The position numbers were made by a program, and so were the translations under genes. The notes under the pieces are model-generated. The model had not been told where the DNA came from and ran no database searches. It saw only the letters and a program-made list of their open reading frames with translations. Shown one piece after another: positions 53,623 through 62,523 of a stretch of 64,000 nt of DNA; positions within the stretch are counted from its first letter, which is position 1, and each line of letters starts with the position of its first letter. Source of the DNA: M3007 sp044230315 (lineage in GTDB: Bacteria > Bacteroidota > Bacteroidia > Chitinophagales > Saprospiraceae); the NCBI GenBank assembly GCA_044230315.1, contig JBGARJ010000002.1:1-64000 (forward strand), in the 5' to 3' direction.

Positions 53623-55233
53623 CTACAATACCGAATACTCAATAAAAGGCAATTGCCCGGGGTAGTCGGTTGTAAAGTGCAGCCCCCTGCTTTCGCGCCG
53701 GTCGGTGGCCGACCGTGTGATCAAATAGCCAATCGTGATCAGATTGCGCAATTCCATTAGTTGCGGGCTGATGGTCGTGGTCTTATACAGTTCTTCCGTT
53801 TCCTGGTACAACAAATAAAGCCGGTCGGTGGCTCGCTTCAGACGCACGTTGGATCGAACGATACCAACGTAGTACGACATAATTTCCTTCAATTCCTTGA
53901 TACTCTGGGTAATCAACACCATTTCCTGGGGATCGGTGGTGCCTTCTGCGTTCCAGTCGGGCACATTTTCCTGGAAGTTCCAGTCGCCGACTTTGTCTTT
54001 GGTATCCAGAAAGATACGATGCGCAAACACCATTGCTTCCAGAAGTGAGTTGGATGCCAGGCGGTTAGCGCCGTGCAAGCCGGTAGAGGAGCATTCGCCG
54101 GCCGCATACAACCGGTTGATGCTGGTGCGCCCGTAAGCATCCACCAAAATGCCGCCGCACATATAATGGCAGGCCGGTACGACCGGGATCATATTGGCCA
54201 TGGGGTCAATACCCAGGCTCATGCATTTTTCATAAATGGTTGGAAAATGCGCGATGAACCCGTCTTTGTTCAAATGCCGGCAGTCGAGGTACATGCAGTC
54301 GGTGCCGCGTTTTTTCATTTCCGAGTCAATCGCGCGGGCCACGATATCGCGGGGGGCCAGGGAGAGGCGCTCGTCATAGTGTTGCATAAATTCTTCCCCT
54401 TCGGCGCTTTTCAATATACCGCCAAACCCGCGTACGGCTTCCGACACCAGAAAAGCGGGGTTTTCCCCGGCGGGGTTGTACAGGGAGGTCGGGTGGAATT
54501 GCACGAATTCCATGTTTTCCACCCGGCCTTTTGCCCGGTAGGTCATAGCGATACCGTCGCCGGTTGCGATCACCGGATTGGTAGTCGATTTGTACACCTG
54601 CCCGGTACCGCCGGTGCACAGGATCGTGGCGCGTGACAGGATTGTGTCAATTTCGCCGTTCTCTTTATTGAGGGCATAACAGCCGTAACATTCAATGCCC
54701 GGCGTAACGCGGATCACCATCCGGCCCAAATGGTGCTGCGTGATGAGATCGAGCGCAAAATAGTGTTCGAGTACCTCCAGGTTTGGATAGCGTTTGGCCT
54801 CTTCCATGAGGGTTCGTTGCATTTCCCAGCCCGTCAGGTCTTTGTAGTGCAAAATGCGGTGTTCGGAGTGGCCACCCTCTCGGGCCAGATCGTAACCCGC
54901 CGAATTTTTTTCCTTGTCAAAACGAGCGCCCCATTCAATGATCTCCCGGACGCGTTCCGGGCCTTCATGCACTACGATTTCGACAATATCGCGCCGGCAG
55001 AGCCCGTCGCCGGCGTCGAGGGTGTCTTCCACGTGTTTTTCAAAGGTATCTTTTTCGTGGTCCCACACCGCAGCCACGCCCCCCTGGGCATAACGCGTAT
55101 TGCTTTCCCCCTCTACGGTTTTGGTGAGCACAAGCACCTTGCGTTGCGGGTGCGCCCGGGCAGTCTTGATCGCAAAAGTCAGGCCGGCGATGCCGGAACC
55201 GAGCACCAGAAAATCGGCATGAATGCGCGCCAT
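53623..55233 (-). CDS. nadB: L-aspartate oxidase
   Basis: This 536-residue flavoenzyme oxidises L-aspartate to iminoaspartate, the first step of de novo NAD synthesis, and feeds quinolinate synthase (NadA). It has the FAD loop FLVLGSGIAGLTFAIKTA (residues 8-25), the succinate-dehydrogenase-type motif NTRYAQGGVAAVW, HPTSLYNPAGENPAFLVSEA, and the active-site region CHYMCGGILVDAYGRT with YAAGECSSTGLHGANRLASN. A C-terminal helical domain follows. It was told apart from SdhA/FrdA by length and by the absence of the His-flavin attachment pattern. nadD of the same pathway is nearby at 50590-51165. Confidence 0.95.
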   Translation of the reverse strand: MARIHADFLVLGSGIAGLTFAIKTARAHPQRKVLVLTKTVEGESNTRYAQGGVAAVWDHEKDTFEKHVEDTLDAGDGLCRRDIVEIVVHEGPERVREIIEWGARFDKEKNSAGYDLAREGGHSEHRILHYKDLTGWEMQRTLMEEAKRYPNLEVLEHYFALDLITQHHLGRMVIRVTPGIECYGCYALNKENGEIDTILSRATILCTGGTGQVYKSTTNPVIATGDGIAMTYRAKGRVENMEFVQFHPTSLYNPAGENPAFLVSEAVRGFGGILKSAEGEEFMQHYDERLSLAPRDIVARAIDSEMKKRGTDCMYLDCRHLNKDGFIAHFPTIYEKCMSLGIDPMANMIPVVPACHYMCGGILVDAYGRTSINRLYAAGECSSTGLHGANRLASNSLLEAMVFAHRIFLDTKDKVGDWNFQENVPDWNAEGTTDPQEMVLITQSIKELKEIMSYYVGIVRSNVRLKRATDRLYLLYQETEELYKTTTISPQLMELRNLITIGYLITRSATDRRESRGLHFTTDYPGQLPFIEYSVL

Positions 55234-55261
55234 ATGCGGTAACTACGTGTTGTTAAACAGG

Positions 55262-55891
55262 TTAAAAGCCGTAAGCGAGTGTCAGGGCCCAGGCGGAGTT
55301 TTTTAGGGTGCCCACCAATTGGTCGATGGTTTGATTGCCTTTGATATCCTTCAGGCCACGGGAAATGCGGACATGGATGCCGATGTTGCCAAAATCGATT
55401 CCAGCGCCAAGGTGCCAGCCAAAGTCCAGTTTTTCCAGGGTATTTTTATCGAAGTTGATCGGATTACCCTGATCGTCTTTAAATTTTCCGTCGGCGTTGG
55501 CCAGGTAACTGGCATTCAGGCCTGCGTGCAGGTTGAGGATACTGAGGTTGAACTCCAGTGAAAGGGGCAATTCGAGGTAGGCAAATTTTAGCGTGGAGCT
55601 AAAACTATCGAGTTGGTATTTGGCGCCTTTGGTCGCGAGCAACAATTCGGGTCGCAGGGATATCATCCCCTTGCCAAGCGGTATTTTGGCGAAAACGCCA
55701 CCTACCAACCCGATACGGCCCGAGCGGTCTTTGGCATTGGCGTCATCATACAGGTTGGCGCCGTTTATGCCGAGTTTCAAACCGAACCGGACATTGCCTT
55801 CTGTCATTTGGGCTTGGGCCTTCGTCAACCCCAGTAAAATCAAACCACAGGCAACAAGAATATTGCGGAAAAGAATGCGCTTGTTTTTCAT
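55262..55891 (-). CDS. Small outer-membrane beta-barrel protein (PorT/OMP_b-brl_2 type)
   Basis: This 209-residue protein starts at MKNKRILFRNILVACGLILL. A signal peptide ends at KAQAQ, and eight or so amphipathic strands follow (VRFGLKLGINGANLY, KFAYLELPLSLEFNL, ILNLHAGLNASYLA, FGWHLGAGIDFGNIGI). The last strand, WALTLAYGF, ends in Phe as expected for BamA-dependent insertion. This is the common porin-family or PorT-like barrel of Bacteroidota; its function is unknown. An alternative ATG at 55900 would add three residues. It lies 28 bases after nadB on the same strand. Confidence 0.82.
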   Translation of the reverse strand: MKNKRILFRNILVACGLILLGLTKAQAQMTEGNVRFGLKLGINGANLYDDANAKDRSGRIGLVGGVFAKIPLGKGMISLRPELLLATKGAKYQLDSFSSTLKFAYLELPLSLEFNLSILNLHAGLNASYLANADGKFKDDQGNPINFDKNTLEKLDFGWHLGAGIDFGNIGIHVRISRGLKDIKGNQTIDQLVGTLKNSAWALTLAYGF

Positions 55892-55965
55892 AGTATGCAT
55901 GCGTTAGGTGAATAAAATTTTGAGCGAACAGGTCAACCGGCCTTTTCCCGGCAAAAATAACTGCT

Positions 55966-56006
55966 CCAAAAAGAAAAGAGCCGGTGGTTAATAACGCCCC
56001 CGGCTC
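55966..56006 (-). terminator. Rho-independent terminator of the pseudouridine synthase gene
   Basis: On the minus strand, GAGCCGG (56000-56006) pairs with CCGGCTC (55978-55984) across a 15-base loop and is followed by TTTTCTTTTT. It lies 20 bases after the stop at 56026. Confidence 0.8.
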
Positions 56007-56025
56007 CGAATATTGTTTTGACTGG

Positions 56026-57606
56026 TTAATTCTCCGATTCTTCTTCTGTAGTAGTATCATCAACTTCCGGATCAAAATCATCTTCCGGTTTCTTGCCTGT
56101 GGATGGATGTCCGGTAAAGTGTTTGAGCATGATGATCTCGCGTTGGTTCAACTCCCGGAATGATCCGCGCTGCAGCTCTTTCTTCGTCAGGCCGGCAAAG
56201 TAGAACCGGTCCAATTTCCGCACGTTATAGCCCAGGGCTTCAAACAGGCGCCGTACCACGCGGTTGCGGCCTTCCACGATTTCCAGTTCGATGACATCGT
56301 GGTTGGGCTGTTCTTCCGAGTAGCGCACCCAATTGACTTCCAGCAAGCCATCATCCAGTTCGACGCCTTTTTCAATGCGTTCAAAATCCGCTTTGCTAAG
56401 TGGGCGGTCCAACCCGATGCGATATTGCTTTTGCACATGGTGACTCGGGTGCGTGAGCTTGGCAGCCAGGTCGCCGTCGTTCGTGATCAACAAAAGACCC
56501 GTGGTATCGCGGTCGAGCCGCCCAACCGGATACAAGCGCTCGGGATAGTGCGGGTCAACGATATCGAGTACCGTCGGCCGGCCGCGGTCATCGTCTGTTG
56601 TGGTGATCACGCCTTTGGGCTTATTCAGCAAGAGGTATACTTTTCGCTCTTGGATTTGAACAGGTTGGCCGTCGCAAAGCACGACATCACCCGTCTGGAT
56701 GCGGTAGTACGGTTCCTTCTTAATTTCCCCGTTTACCGTCACCAGGCCCTGTTCAATATATTCCACTGCTTTCCGCCGGGATGCAATACCGCAATGAGCC
56801 AGGTATTTGTTCAGCGGCATTTCCTCGCCCGAAGGCAGAGCCGGTTTGGGCTTGCGCTCAATGTGGAATTCTTCTTTTTTGCCAAAGGGTTTGCGACCAA
56901 AGGGTTTCTTTCCGAAACCACCGCCGCCGCCGCCCCTGTTGAAGGGCTTGCGGTATCCGCCGCCATCGCCGCCTTGGTTGCGGTCTTGCCACGGCTTGCG
57001 TTCGTATCCGCCACCACCATCGCCGCCTTGGTTGCGGTCTTGCCAGGGCTTGCGTTCGTATCCGCCGCCACCGCCACCTTGGTTGCGGTCCTGCCAGGGC
57101 TTGCGCTCGTATCCACCGCCACCGCCGCCTTGATTCCGGTCTTGCCACGGCTTGCGTTCGTATCCACCGCCGCCACCGCCCTGGTTGCGGTCCTGCCACG
57201 GCTTGCGCTCGTATCCGCCGCCACCGCCCTGGTTGCGGTCCTGCCACGGTTTGCGCTCGTATCCGCCGCCACCGCCCTGGTTGCGATCCTGCCACGGCTT
57301 GCGCTCGTATCCGCCACCACCGCCGCCCTGGTTGCGGTCCTGCCACGGCTTGCGTTCATATCCGCCGCCGCCTTGGTTCCGGTCCTGCCACGGCTTGCGT
57401 TCCCGGTCATTATCTGGGCGGTCGTTATCCCATTTTTTGCGGTCTTCATAGGGTTTTTCGCGATTTTGGTCTTGCCAGGGCTTTTTCTCCGTTTCATTTC
57501 CCTCCCGATTATTTTCATCGTTGGGATCCTGCGTTTTGGGTCGCTCTTTCAGCGAAGACTCCTGGTCCGGCTTTTGGATGCGCGGTCGGCGCTTCTTTTC
57601 TTCCAT
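56026..57606 (-). CDS. RsuA/RluB-type rRNA pseudouridine synthase with long repeat-rich N-terminus
   Basis: This 526-residue cytosolic protein is about twice the usual enzyme length. Residues about 264-526 are a normal RsuA/RluB-family enzyme. An S4 RNA-binding domain (LNKYLAHCGIASRRKAVEYI) comes first, then the catalytic domain with KPKGVITTTDDDRGRPTVLD, the catalytic Asp in YPVGRLDRDTTGLLLITN (D365), and EGRNRVVRRLFEALGYNV. It should isomerise a uridine in 23S or 16S rRNA. The first 263 residues are charged and disordered, and residues about 69-218 hold nine KPWQDRNQGGGGGGYER-type repeats. A Gly-Arg/Lys-Phe segment follows (FGKKPFGRKPFG). Such tails occur on RNA-binding proteins and may aid RNA contact. 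The C-terminus is acidic (TTTEEESEN). Confidence 0.9.
   Translation of the reverse strand: MEEKKRRPRIQKPDQESSLKERPKTQDPNDENNREGNETEKKPWQDQNREKPYEDRKKWDNDRPDNDRERKPWQDRNQGGGGYERKPWQDRNQGGGGGGYERKPWQDRNQGGGGGYERKPWQDRNQGGGGGYERKPWQDRNQGGGGGGYERKPWQDRNQGGGGGGYERKPWQDRNQGGGGGGYERKPWQDRNQGGDGGGGYERKPWQDRNQGGDGGGYRKPFNRGGGGGGFGKKPFGRKPFGKKEEFHIERKPKPALPSGEEMPLNKYLAHCGIASRRKAVEYIEQGLVTVNGEIKKEPYYRIQTGDVVLCDGQPVQIQERKVYLLLNKPKGVITTTDDDRGRPTVLDIVDPHYPERLYPVGRLDRDTTGLLLITNDGDLAAKLTHPSHHVQKQYRIGLDRPLSKADFERIEKGVELDDGLLEVNWVRYSEEQPNHDVIELEIVEGRNRVVRRLFEALGYNVRKLDRFYFAGLTKKELQRGSFRELNQREIIMLKHFTGHPSTGKKPEDDFDPEVDDTTTEEESEN
56953..57402 (-). repeat. Nine ~50-bp in-frame repeats in the pseudouridine synthase gene
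   Basis: Each unit encodes ERKPWQDRNQGG plus two to six Gly/Asp residues and Tyr. Units vary mainly in the number of Gly codons (GGC/GGT), and the DNA is otherwise nearly identical, indicating recent expansion or ongoing homogenisation. Long opposite-strand open frames in this stretch are by-products of the repeats. Confidence 0.9.
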
Positions 57607-57758
57607 TTAGGCGGTAAATTGTGAAATGTAGATTTTTAATAAACTTGAGAACAGAACTGTAAATATCGGGGAAATCAATGGATGATACCGATTAAATTAT
57701 TTTTAATCGAAATACCGGGGCGAAAAACAGCCGCTTTACGTCAATATCCATGCCCAGT

Positions 57759-57776
57759 TTAAAAACATGTTTTTAA
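57759..57776. repeat. 18-bp perfect palindrome with ACATGT core
   Basis: TTAAAAACATGTTTTTAA is its own reverse complement. It lies between the pseudouridine synthase gene and the terminator of the downstream secreted-protein gene, near the expected promoter of the former. Its core resembles the arms at 13924 and 19364. A regulator-binding site is possible. Confidence 0.45.
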
Positions 57777-57822
57777 CGCAAATTAACTATTGGATCGTGT
57801 CCGCCTGCATACTATTCGATTT

Positions 57823-57865
57823 GGAAAATAAAATGCCGCTGCAGAGCATGACTCGACAGCGGCAT
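57823..57865 (-). terminator. Rho-independent terminator of the 57898-62226 gene
   Basis: On the minus strand, ATGCCGCTG (57857-57865) pairs with CAGCGGCAT (57833-57841) over nine bases and is followed by TTTATTTTCC. It is placed 32 bases after the stop codon. Confidence 0.85.
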
Positions 57866-57897
57866 CCGGTTTTCAGGGTGGTGGAAACATCTTTGTT

Positions 57898-60800
57898 TTA
57901 TTGCACTTTAAGCCATTTAATCATCCGTGATGGCCCGTCGGTAGCTTGTACCCGCAAATAGTACAAACCGGCGGGGAGCATCGAAACGTCTATGGCATCG
58001 GTCCATTCACCCGATTTCATCATCCGGAGCATACGCCCGTGAATGTCTACGATTTGAACGGCAACGGGTTCAATACCAATCATTTCCAATCGCAATTGAT
58101 CCTTTGCCGGATTCGGGATCACGCGAAGTATCTGCTGCTCCTCCACCGTATTGGTACCGACCGTATTGGTAATGGTAACAGCCGGCAGGGCAACCGTGCA
58201 GCCACTGGCATCGGTGATGACGAGGGTATAAACGCCAGCTTTCAAACCGCTCAGGTCTTCGGTGGTGGCAAATGCCTGTCCGTCTTTTTGCCAGGCATAC
58301 ATAAACGCTCCGTTACCACCGCTCACGCTCACGTTGATCGTGCCGACCCCTGCGTCACCTACATCGTTGGTGAAACCATCGAGTGTTGCTACCAGGGGCG
58401 GCTCCACCGTGATAGTGAACGAACAAGTAGATTTATTGCCCGAAACATCGGTTACCTGGTAAACCTGCACTGTGGAACCCACCGGGAAGGTGGTCCCACT
58501 GGCCAGACCTGACAACAGGATGGGTTGAGCGCCATTGAGACTGCAATTATCCGACACCGTTGGGAGTGGGTATTGTACAGCAGTTCCGGTACACAAAACA
58601 GCGGGCATAGTCGGGCAGATAATGCCTGGCGGTTCCGTATCATTGGATTGGATGCTAAGCATTTGCGTGGTCGAACACCCATTTCCATCAACTACGCTCA
58701 CGGTATAGGTGCCGACTCCCAGATTTTGACCACCCGAGTTATTGGGCCAGGTATACGTATACGGCATAGTGCCGCCGGTAGCCGTCACGGTAGCAGAACC
58801 GTTTGTACTTTCCGGGCAAGAGGCCGGCATAATATTTCCAACGGACGCAGCGAGTGGCAAGGGTTCGGTGATGGTTACCATGGAGGAGGTCAAACAACCT
58901 GTGGCATCGGTGACCACTACAGTGTAGGTGCCTGCCGTCAGGTTGGGTGCGGTAGGCGTGGTGGCGCTATTCGACCAGCTGTACATAATGGGTAAGGTGC
59001 CGCCCGCCGGTATGGCTGTAGCCTGGCCATCGTTGCCGCCTGCACAGGATACATTAGTAGCGGAAATATTGGCCGTCATGGTGCAGTTGAAGGCGTTGAC
59101 CGTTACCGTTTGTACGGCCGTGCAATTATTATTATCCATCACGGTTACCGTATACGAACCGGGGGCCAGGCCTGTGATGGTGGCTGTGGTACCGCTGTTG
59201 CTCCACAAGTAGGTGTACGGCGATGTGCCGCCGGTGGGCTGCGCCGTGGCAGTGCCGTTGTTTAGCCCTACAGCCGTTTGGTTGGTTGATGTGGTATTGG
59301 GCAACAAGGCAGGTGGTCCGGTAATGCTGATGGATAATGCAGCCGGACAATTGTTGGCATCGGTCACTTGTACGGTATACATGCCCGGTGCGAGGTTAGA
59401 TGCCGTTGCCGTAGTATCGCCGTTCGACCACAAATAGGTGGCCGGCAGTGCGGCGCCAGTCAGGCTGACCGTCGCCGTACCGTTGTTTGCATTAAAACAA
59501 GTGACATTGGTGCCGGCAATAGTGGCAGATAAAGCACAGTTGAAGTTGTTTACGGTTACCGTTTGCACCGCGGTGCAACCATTGGCATCGGTAGTGGTAA
59601 CGGTGTAATTACCGGGGGCGAGGTTAGTAATGGTGGCTGTGGTACCACTGTTACTCCATAAGTAGGTATAATTGGGCGTGCCACCTGTCGGAGCAGCAGT
59701 GGCGGTACCATCGTTACTGCCCAATGCCGTTTCTCCCGTCGCGGTTGCATTGACCGTCAGGATAGTCGGTTGCGAGACGGTAGCGGAGGTCGTGGCCGTA
59801 CAGTTTTCACTATCGGTGGCTGTCACGATATACGTTCCGCTGGGCAAATTGCCAGCCGTGGCGGTAGTCGCCCCTGACGACCATACATAGGTAAATGTAC
59901 CCGTGCCGCCAAGACCCATGGCCGTAGCCGAACCGTTGGAGCCGCCATTACAACTTACATTGGTTACATTGCTCACGGCCGCCGAAACGGGTGGCGTTTG
60001 GCTGACCGTTGCTGACGCTGTTGCGGTACAACCATTGGCGCTGTTCGTTACCAGCAAAACATAGGTGCCTGCAGCATTTACTGTTGGAGTAAGCGTGGTA
60101 GCACCCGCAGTGATATTGCCATTGGCCGTCGTCCAATTGTACGTAAAATTGGCGCCTTGCGAAGAGGCTGTGCCGTTCAACTGCATCGATGTGGTTTGGC
60201 AATTCAAATTACCCGGAACGGTCGCGACGGCTACGGGCGGAGTGGTGTTTTGGACCACCATCGCAGAAGCCGTGGCTGTACAGCCGTTGGCATTGTTGGT
60301 GATCGTTACGGTATACGTGCCTGGCGAACCGGTGCTCGGATTTTGTTGGGTAGAAGTGAAACTTCCCGGCCCGGACCAGGCATATAAGGCCGATGTGGCA
60401 TTGGTGGTTGTGTTGAGAAAAACAGTGGAGTTCACGCAATTGAGCTGGCCGCTGGGCGCAGTGCTCGCGGTTGGAGCAGTAATGTTCTGGCTTACCGCAG
60501 CCGTATCTACCGCCGTACAACCGTTTGCCGGGTTAGTCACTTGCAGGGTATAAACTCCGGGTGCATTCACCGACGGGTTTTGTTGCGAGGAAGTGAAATT
60601 CGGGCCGCTCCATGCATACGTTGCACCCGATGCATTGGTGGTTCCACTCAGTGCAACCGAAGTGACCGCGCAAGTCAGCACACCGCTGGCGGAGGCTGTG
60701 ACGGTAGGCATTGTTGTATTTTGCGTAACCGTAGCCGAGGCAGTGTTGGTACAGCCCGTTGTGGTGTTCGTAACGGTTACGGTATAAACGCCGGGAGAAA

Positions 60801-62226
60801 CCGTTGCCGGATTCTGCTGGTTTGAACTGAATCCATTGGGACCCACCCAGCTATAGGCCGGAGACGTGGCATTTGTAGTAACGCCCAGGTTGACAGATGT
60901 CGTAGTACAGGTCAGAGTGCCTCCTGTGGCCGTGGCTGTTGGAGGCTGGATGTTGCTGGTTACCGTAGTTACATCACTTGCCGTACAACCGTTATTGTTA
61001 TTGGTCACTACCAGAGTATAGGTGCCGGGGGCGTTTACAGTGGGGGTAAGCGTGGTTGGGTTGGTGATTGTCCCCCCGCCTGTCGTCGTCCAGAGATAGG
61101 AGAATATCGCGCCAACGGAAGAGCCTGCACCGTTTAGGGTTGTTGTGGGTTGAACGCAGGACAATGCCGCTGCTGGCCCGGCCTCCACATTCGGCGGCGT
61201 GGTATTGCCGGTAACATTGACGGAAGCCACCTTGGTACAGCCATTAGCATCGGTGACGGTTACCGTATAACTGCCGGGTGCGGTCAACTGTGTTTGGTTG
61301 CCACCTGCGCTGGTCGACCATTCAATAACATAACCACCCGCTCCACCGCCAGGGGTAGCCGTAGCGGTCACGGAAGTATTTATACAATTGAGCACTCCGG
61401 ACACGGAAGCAGAGAGCGTCAATTGGGGTGGCTGCGTCACCGTTGCCGAAGCCGTAACAGTACCCGTACCGCCGGATCCGGTGATGGTGACCGAGTAAGT
61501 GTTGGCCGTTAAATTGACGGCTGTTTGGCCGGTTTGGTTGTTCGACCAATGATAGGTATACGGCGGAAGGCCTCCCGACGGATCGACTGTAATGCTGCCG
61601 TTATTTCCGCCAAAACAGGTAACATTTGTCACATTGGAAACGGAAGCAGCCAAAGGCGGCGGGCCGTTAAATGCGTATGTATCCATAAATTCGATCGGAA
61701 AATCCCCGCTATCATTGTTGTTTCCATTCGTGAAATTACCCACGAAATAAAATTTAATAATATCCCCTGCAGCGGTTACGGGCGACTTCCAGTTGAACGT
61801 CCAACTAGCCGGGCCACCACCGGTGAAGATTTTTCCCCCGCGGTGTTCCAGGTACTCACGGCTCAGGAAAAACTCAGTACCCGATTGGGCATTGCCTGCC
61901 GTCAAATCACCGGCATTGGCGTTGTTGCCATCCACCGCCACCAACTGAAACCCGCCTCTGACAGGCGAGCCCGCTGTGGGCGTTAAGGTGATCGTGAGCG
62001 GATAGGTGGTGTTCGATTCGATAGTGGAAGGCAACCCGGTCACGGTCACATCGCCATTGAACCCACCGGGGTTGCCTCCGCTGTGGCATTCTGCACAATG
62101 GCCTTCAGTCGGAAACGGGGCTCCCGTTTTACCGGTAGGCGGATTGCTGACATTCGCCAGCCAGACCAACACACCTAAGATTAAACCAGCCAATCGGAGC
62201 AGACGGGAGTTGTACGTTATTTTCAT
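57898..62226 (-). CDS. Large T9SS-secreted repeat protein with heme-type motif, SprB-like/Ig-like/HYR domains
   Basis: This 1442-residue exported protein begins with a hydrophobic leader (LLRLAGLILGVLVWLANV). Near residues 43-48 is EGHCAECHSGG, a CxxCH motif, at the head of a Reeler-like/choice-of-anchor-V domain (about 45-195). Next come one SprB-like repeat and about six Ig-like repeats with paired Cys (LNC ... NGCTATAS). About six SprB-like repeats follow (NVTCFNANNGTATVSLTG, YTYLWSNSGTTATITNL), then one HYR domain (about 1190-1270), one more SprB-like unit, and a T9SS type A sorting domain (LRVIPNPAKDQLRLEM ... GLYYLRVQATDG). It should be displayed at or released from the surface; adhesion is a guess. 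ATG 62226 precedes the leader. The 297-base gap 62227-62523 holds the divergent promoters. Confidence 0.85.
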   Translation of the reverse strand: MKITYNSRLLRLAGLILGVLVWLANVSNPPTGKTGAPFPTEGHCAECHSGGNPGGFNGDVTVTGLPSTIESNTTYPLTITLTPTAGSPVRGGFQLVAVDGNNANAGDLTAGNAQSGTEFFLSREYLEHRGGKIFTGGGPASWTFNWKSPVTAAGDIIKFYFVGNFTNGNNNDSGDFPIEFMDTYAFNGPPPLAASVSNVTNVTCFGGNNGSITVDPSGGLPPYTYHWSNNQTGQTAVNLTANTYSVTITGSGGTGTVTASATVTQPPQLTLSASVSGVLNCINTSVTATATPGGGAGGYVIEWSTSAGGNQTQLTAPGSYTVTVTDANGCTKVASVNVTGNTTPPNVEAGPAAALSCVQPTTTLNGAGSSVGAIFSYLWTTTGGGTITNPTTLTPTVNAPGTYTLVVTNNNNGCTASDVTTVTSNIQPPTATATGGTLTCTTTSVNLGVTTNATSPAYSWVGPNGFSSNQQNPATVSPGVYTVTVTNTTTGCTNTASATVTQNTTMPTVTASASGVLTCAVTSVALSGTTNASGATYAWSGPNFTSSQQNPSVNAPGVYTLQVTNPANGCTAVDTAAVSQNITAPTASTAPSGQLNCVNSTVFLNTTTNATSALYAWSGPGSFTSTQQNPSTGSPGTYTVTITNNANGCTATASAMVVQNTTPPVAVATVPGNLNCQTTSMQLNGTASSQGANFTYNWTTANGNITAGATTLTPTVNAAGTYVLLVTNSANGCTATASATVSQTPPVSAAVSNVTNVSCNGGSNGSATAMGLGGTGTFTYVWSSGATTATAGNLPSGTYIVTATDSENCTATTSATVSQPTILTVNATATGETALGSNDGTATAAPTGGTPNYTYLWSNSGTTATITNLAPGNYTVTTTDANGCTAVQTVTVNNFNCALSATIAGTNVTCFNANNGTATVSLTGAALPATYLWSNGDTTATASNLAPGMYTVQVTDANNCPAALSISITGPPALLPNTTSTNQTAVGLNNGTATAQPTGGTSPYTYLWSNSGTTATITGLAPGSYTVTVMDNNNCTAVQTVTVNAFNCTMTANISATNVSCAGGNDGQATAIPAGGTLPIMYSWSNSATTPTAPNLTAGTYTVVVTDATGCLTSSMVTITEPLPLAASVGNIMPASCPESTNGSATVTATGGTMPYTYTWPNNSGGQNLGVGTYTVSVVDGNGCSTTQMLSIQSNDTEPPGIICPTMPAVLCTGTAVQYPLPTVSDNCSLNGAQPILLSGLASGTTFPVGSTVQVYQVTDVSGNKSTCSFTITVEPPLVATLDGFTNDVGDAGVGTINVSVSGGNGAFMYAWQKDGQAFATTEDLSGLKAGVYTLVITDASGCTVALPAVTITNTVGTNTVEEQQILRVIPNPAKDQLRLEMIGIEPVAVQIVDIHGRMLRMMKSGEWTDAIDVSMLPAGLYYLRVQATDGPSRMIKWLKVQ

Positions 62227-62523
62227 TTTTAAACAGCAAAATTTTAGTTGGGAAGAAGACGGAGTATTTTAAGCACTTAAATGTAGATACAACTTTAGGT
62301 GAAGTTCGCTTCAAGCGGGTAAGTCCCTTTGTTGAAAAATAGCGAACAGGTAAAATAATTCGCCGGGTACGGAAAAAATCACACTCAACCCGACAATACT
62401 CCCGCTTGTTCTGGTGGAAATATACCCCGCAGCGTGGTAATTTTCCATTTTGAAAAGCCTACCTTCGCGCAGCGAACTTTCGCTAAAATTCCTGGTTTTA
62501 CTACTTAGCCGTATATTCAAATT

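Noticed and set aside
56953..57402. CRISPR-like regular repeat spacing
   Set aside because: The repeats are in frame within a coding sequence, have no unique spacers and no cas genes nearby.
56299..57624. 441-codon plus-strand open frame opposite the pseudouridine synthase
   Set aside because: It is the antisense of the Gly-rich repeats (giving Val/Ala/Pro-rich repeats) and of the enzyme domain; not a gene.
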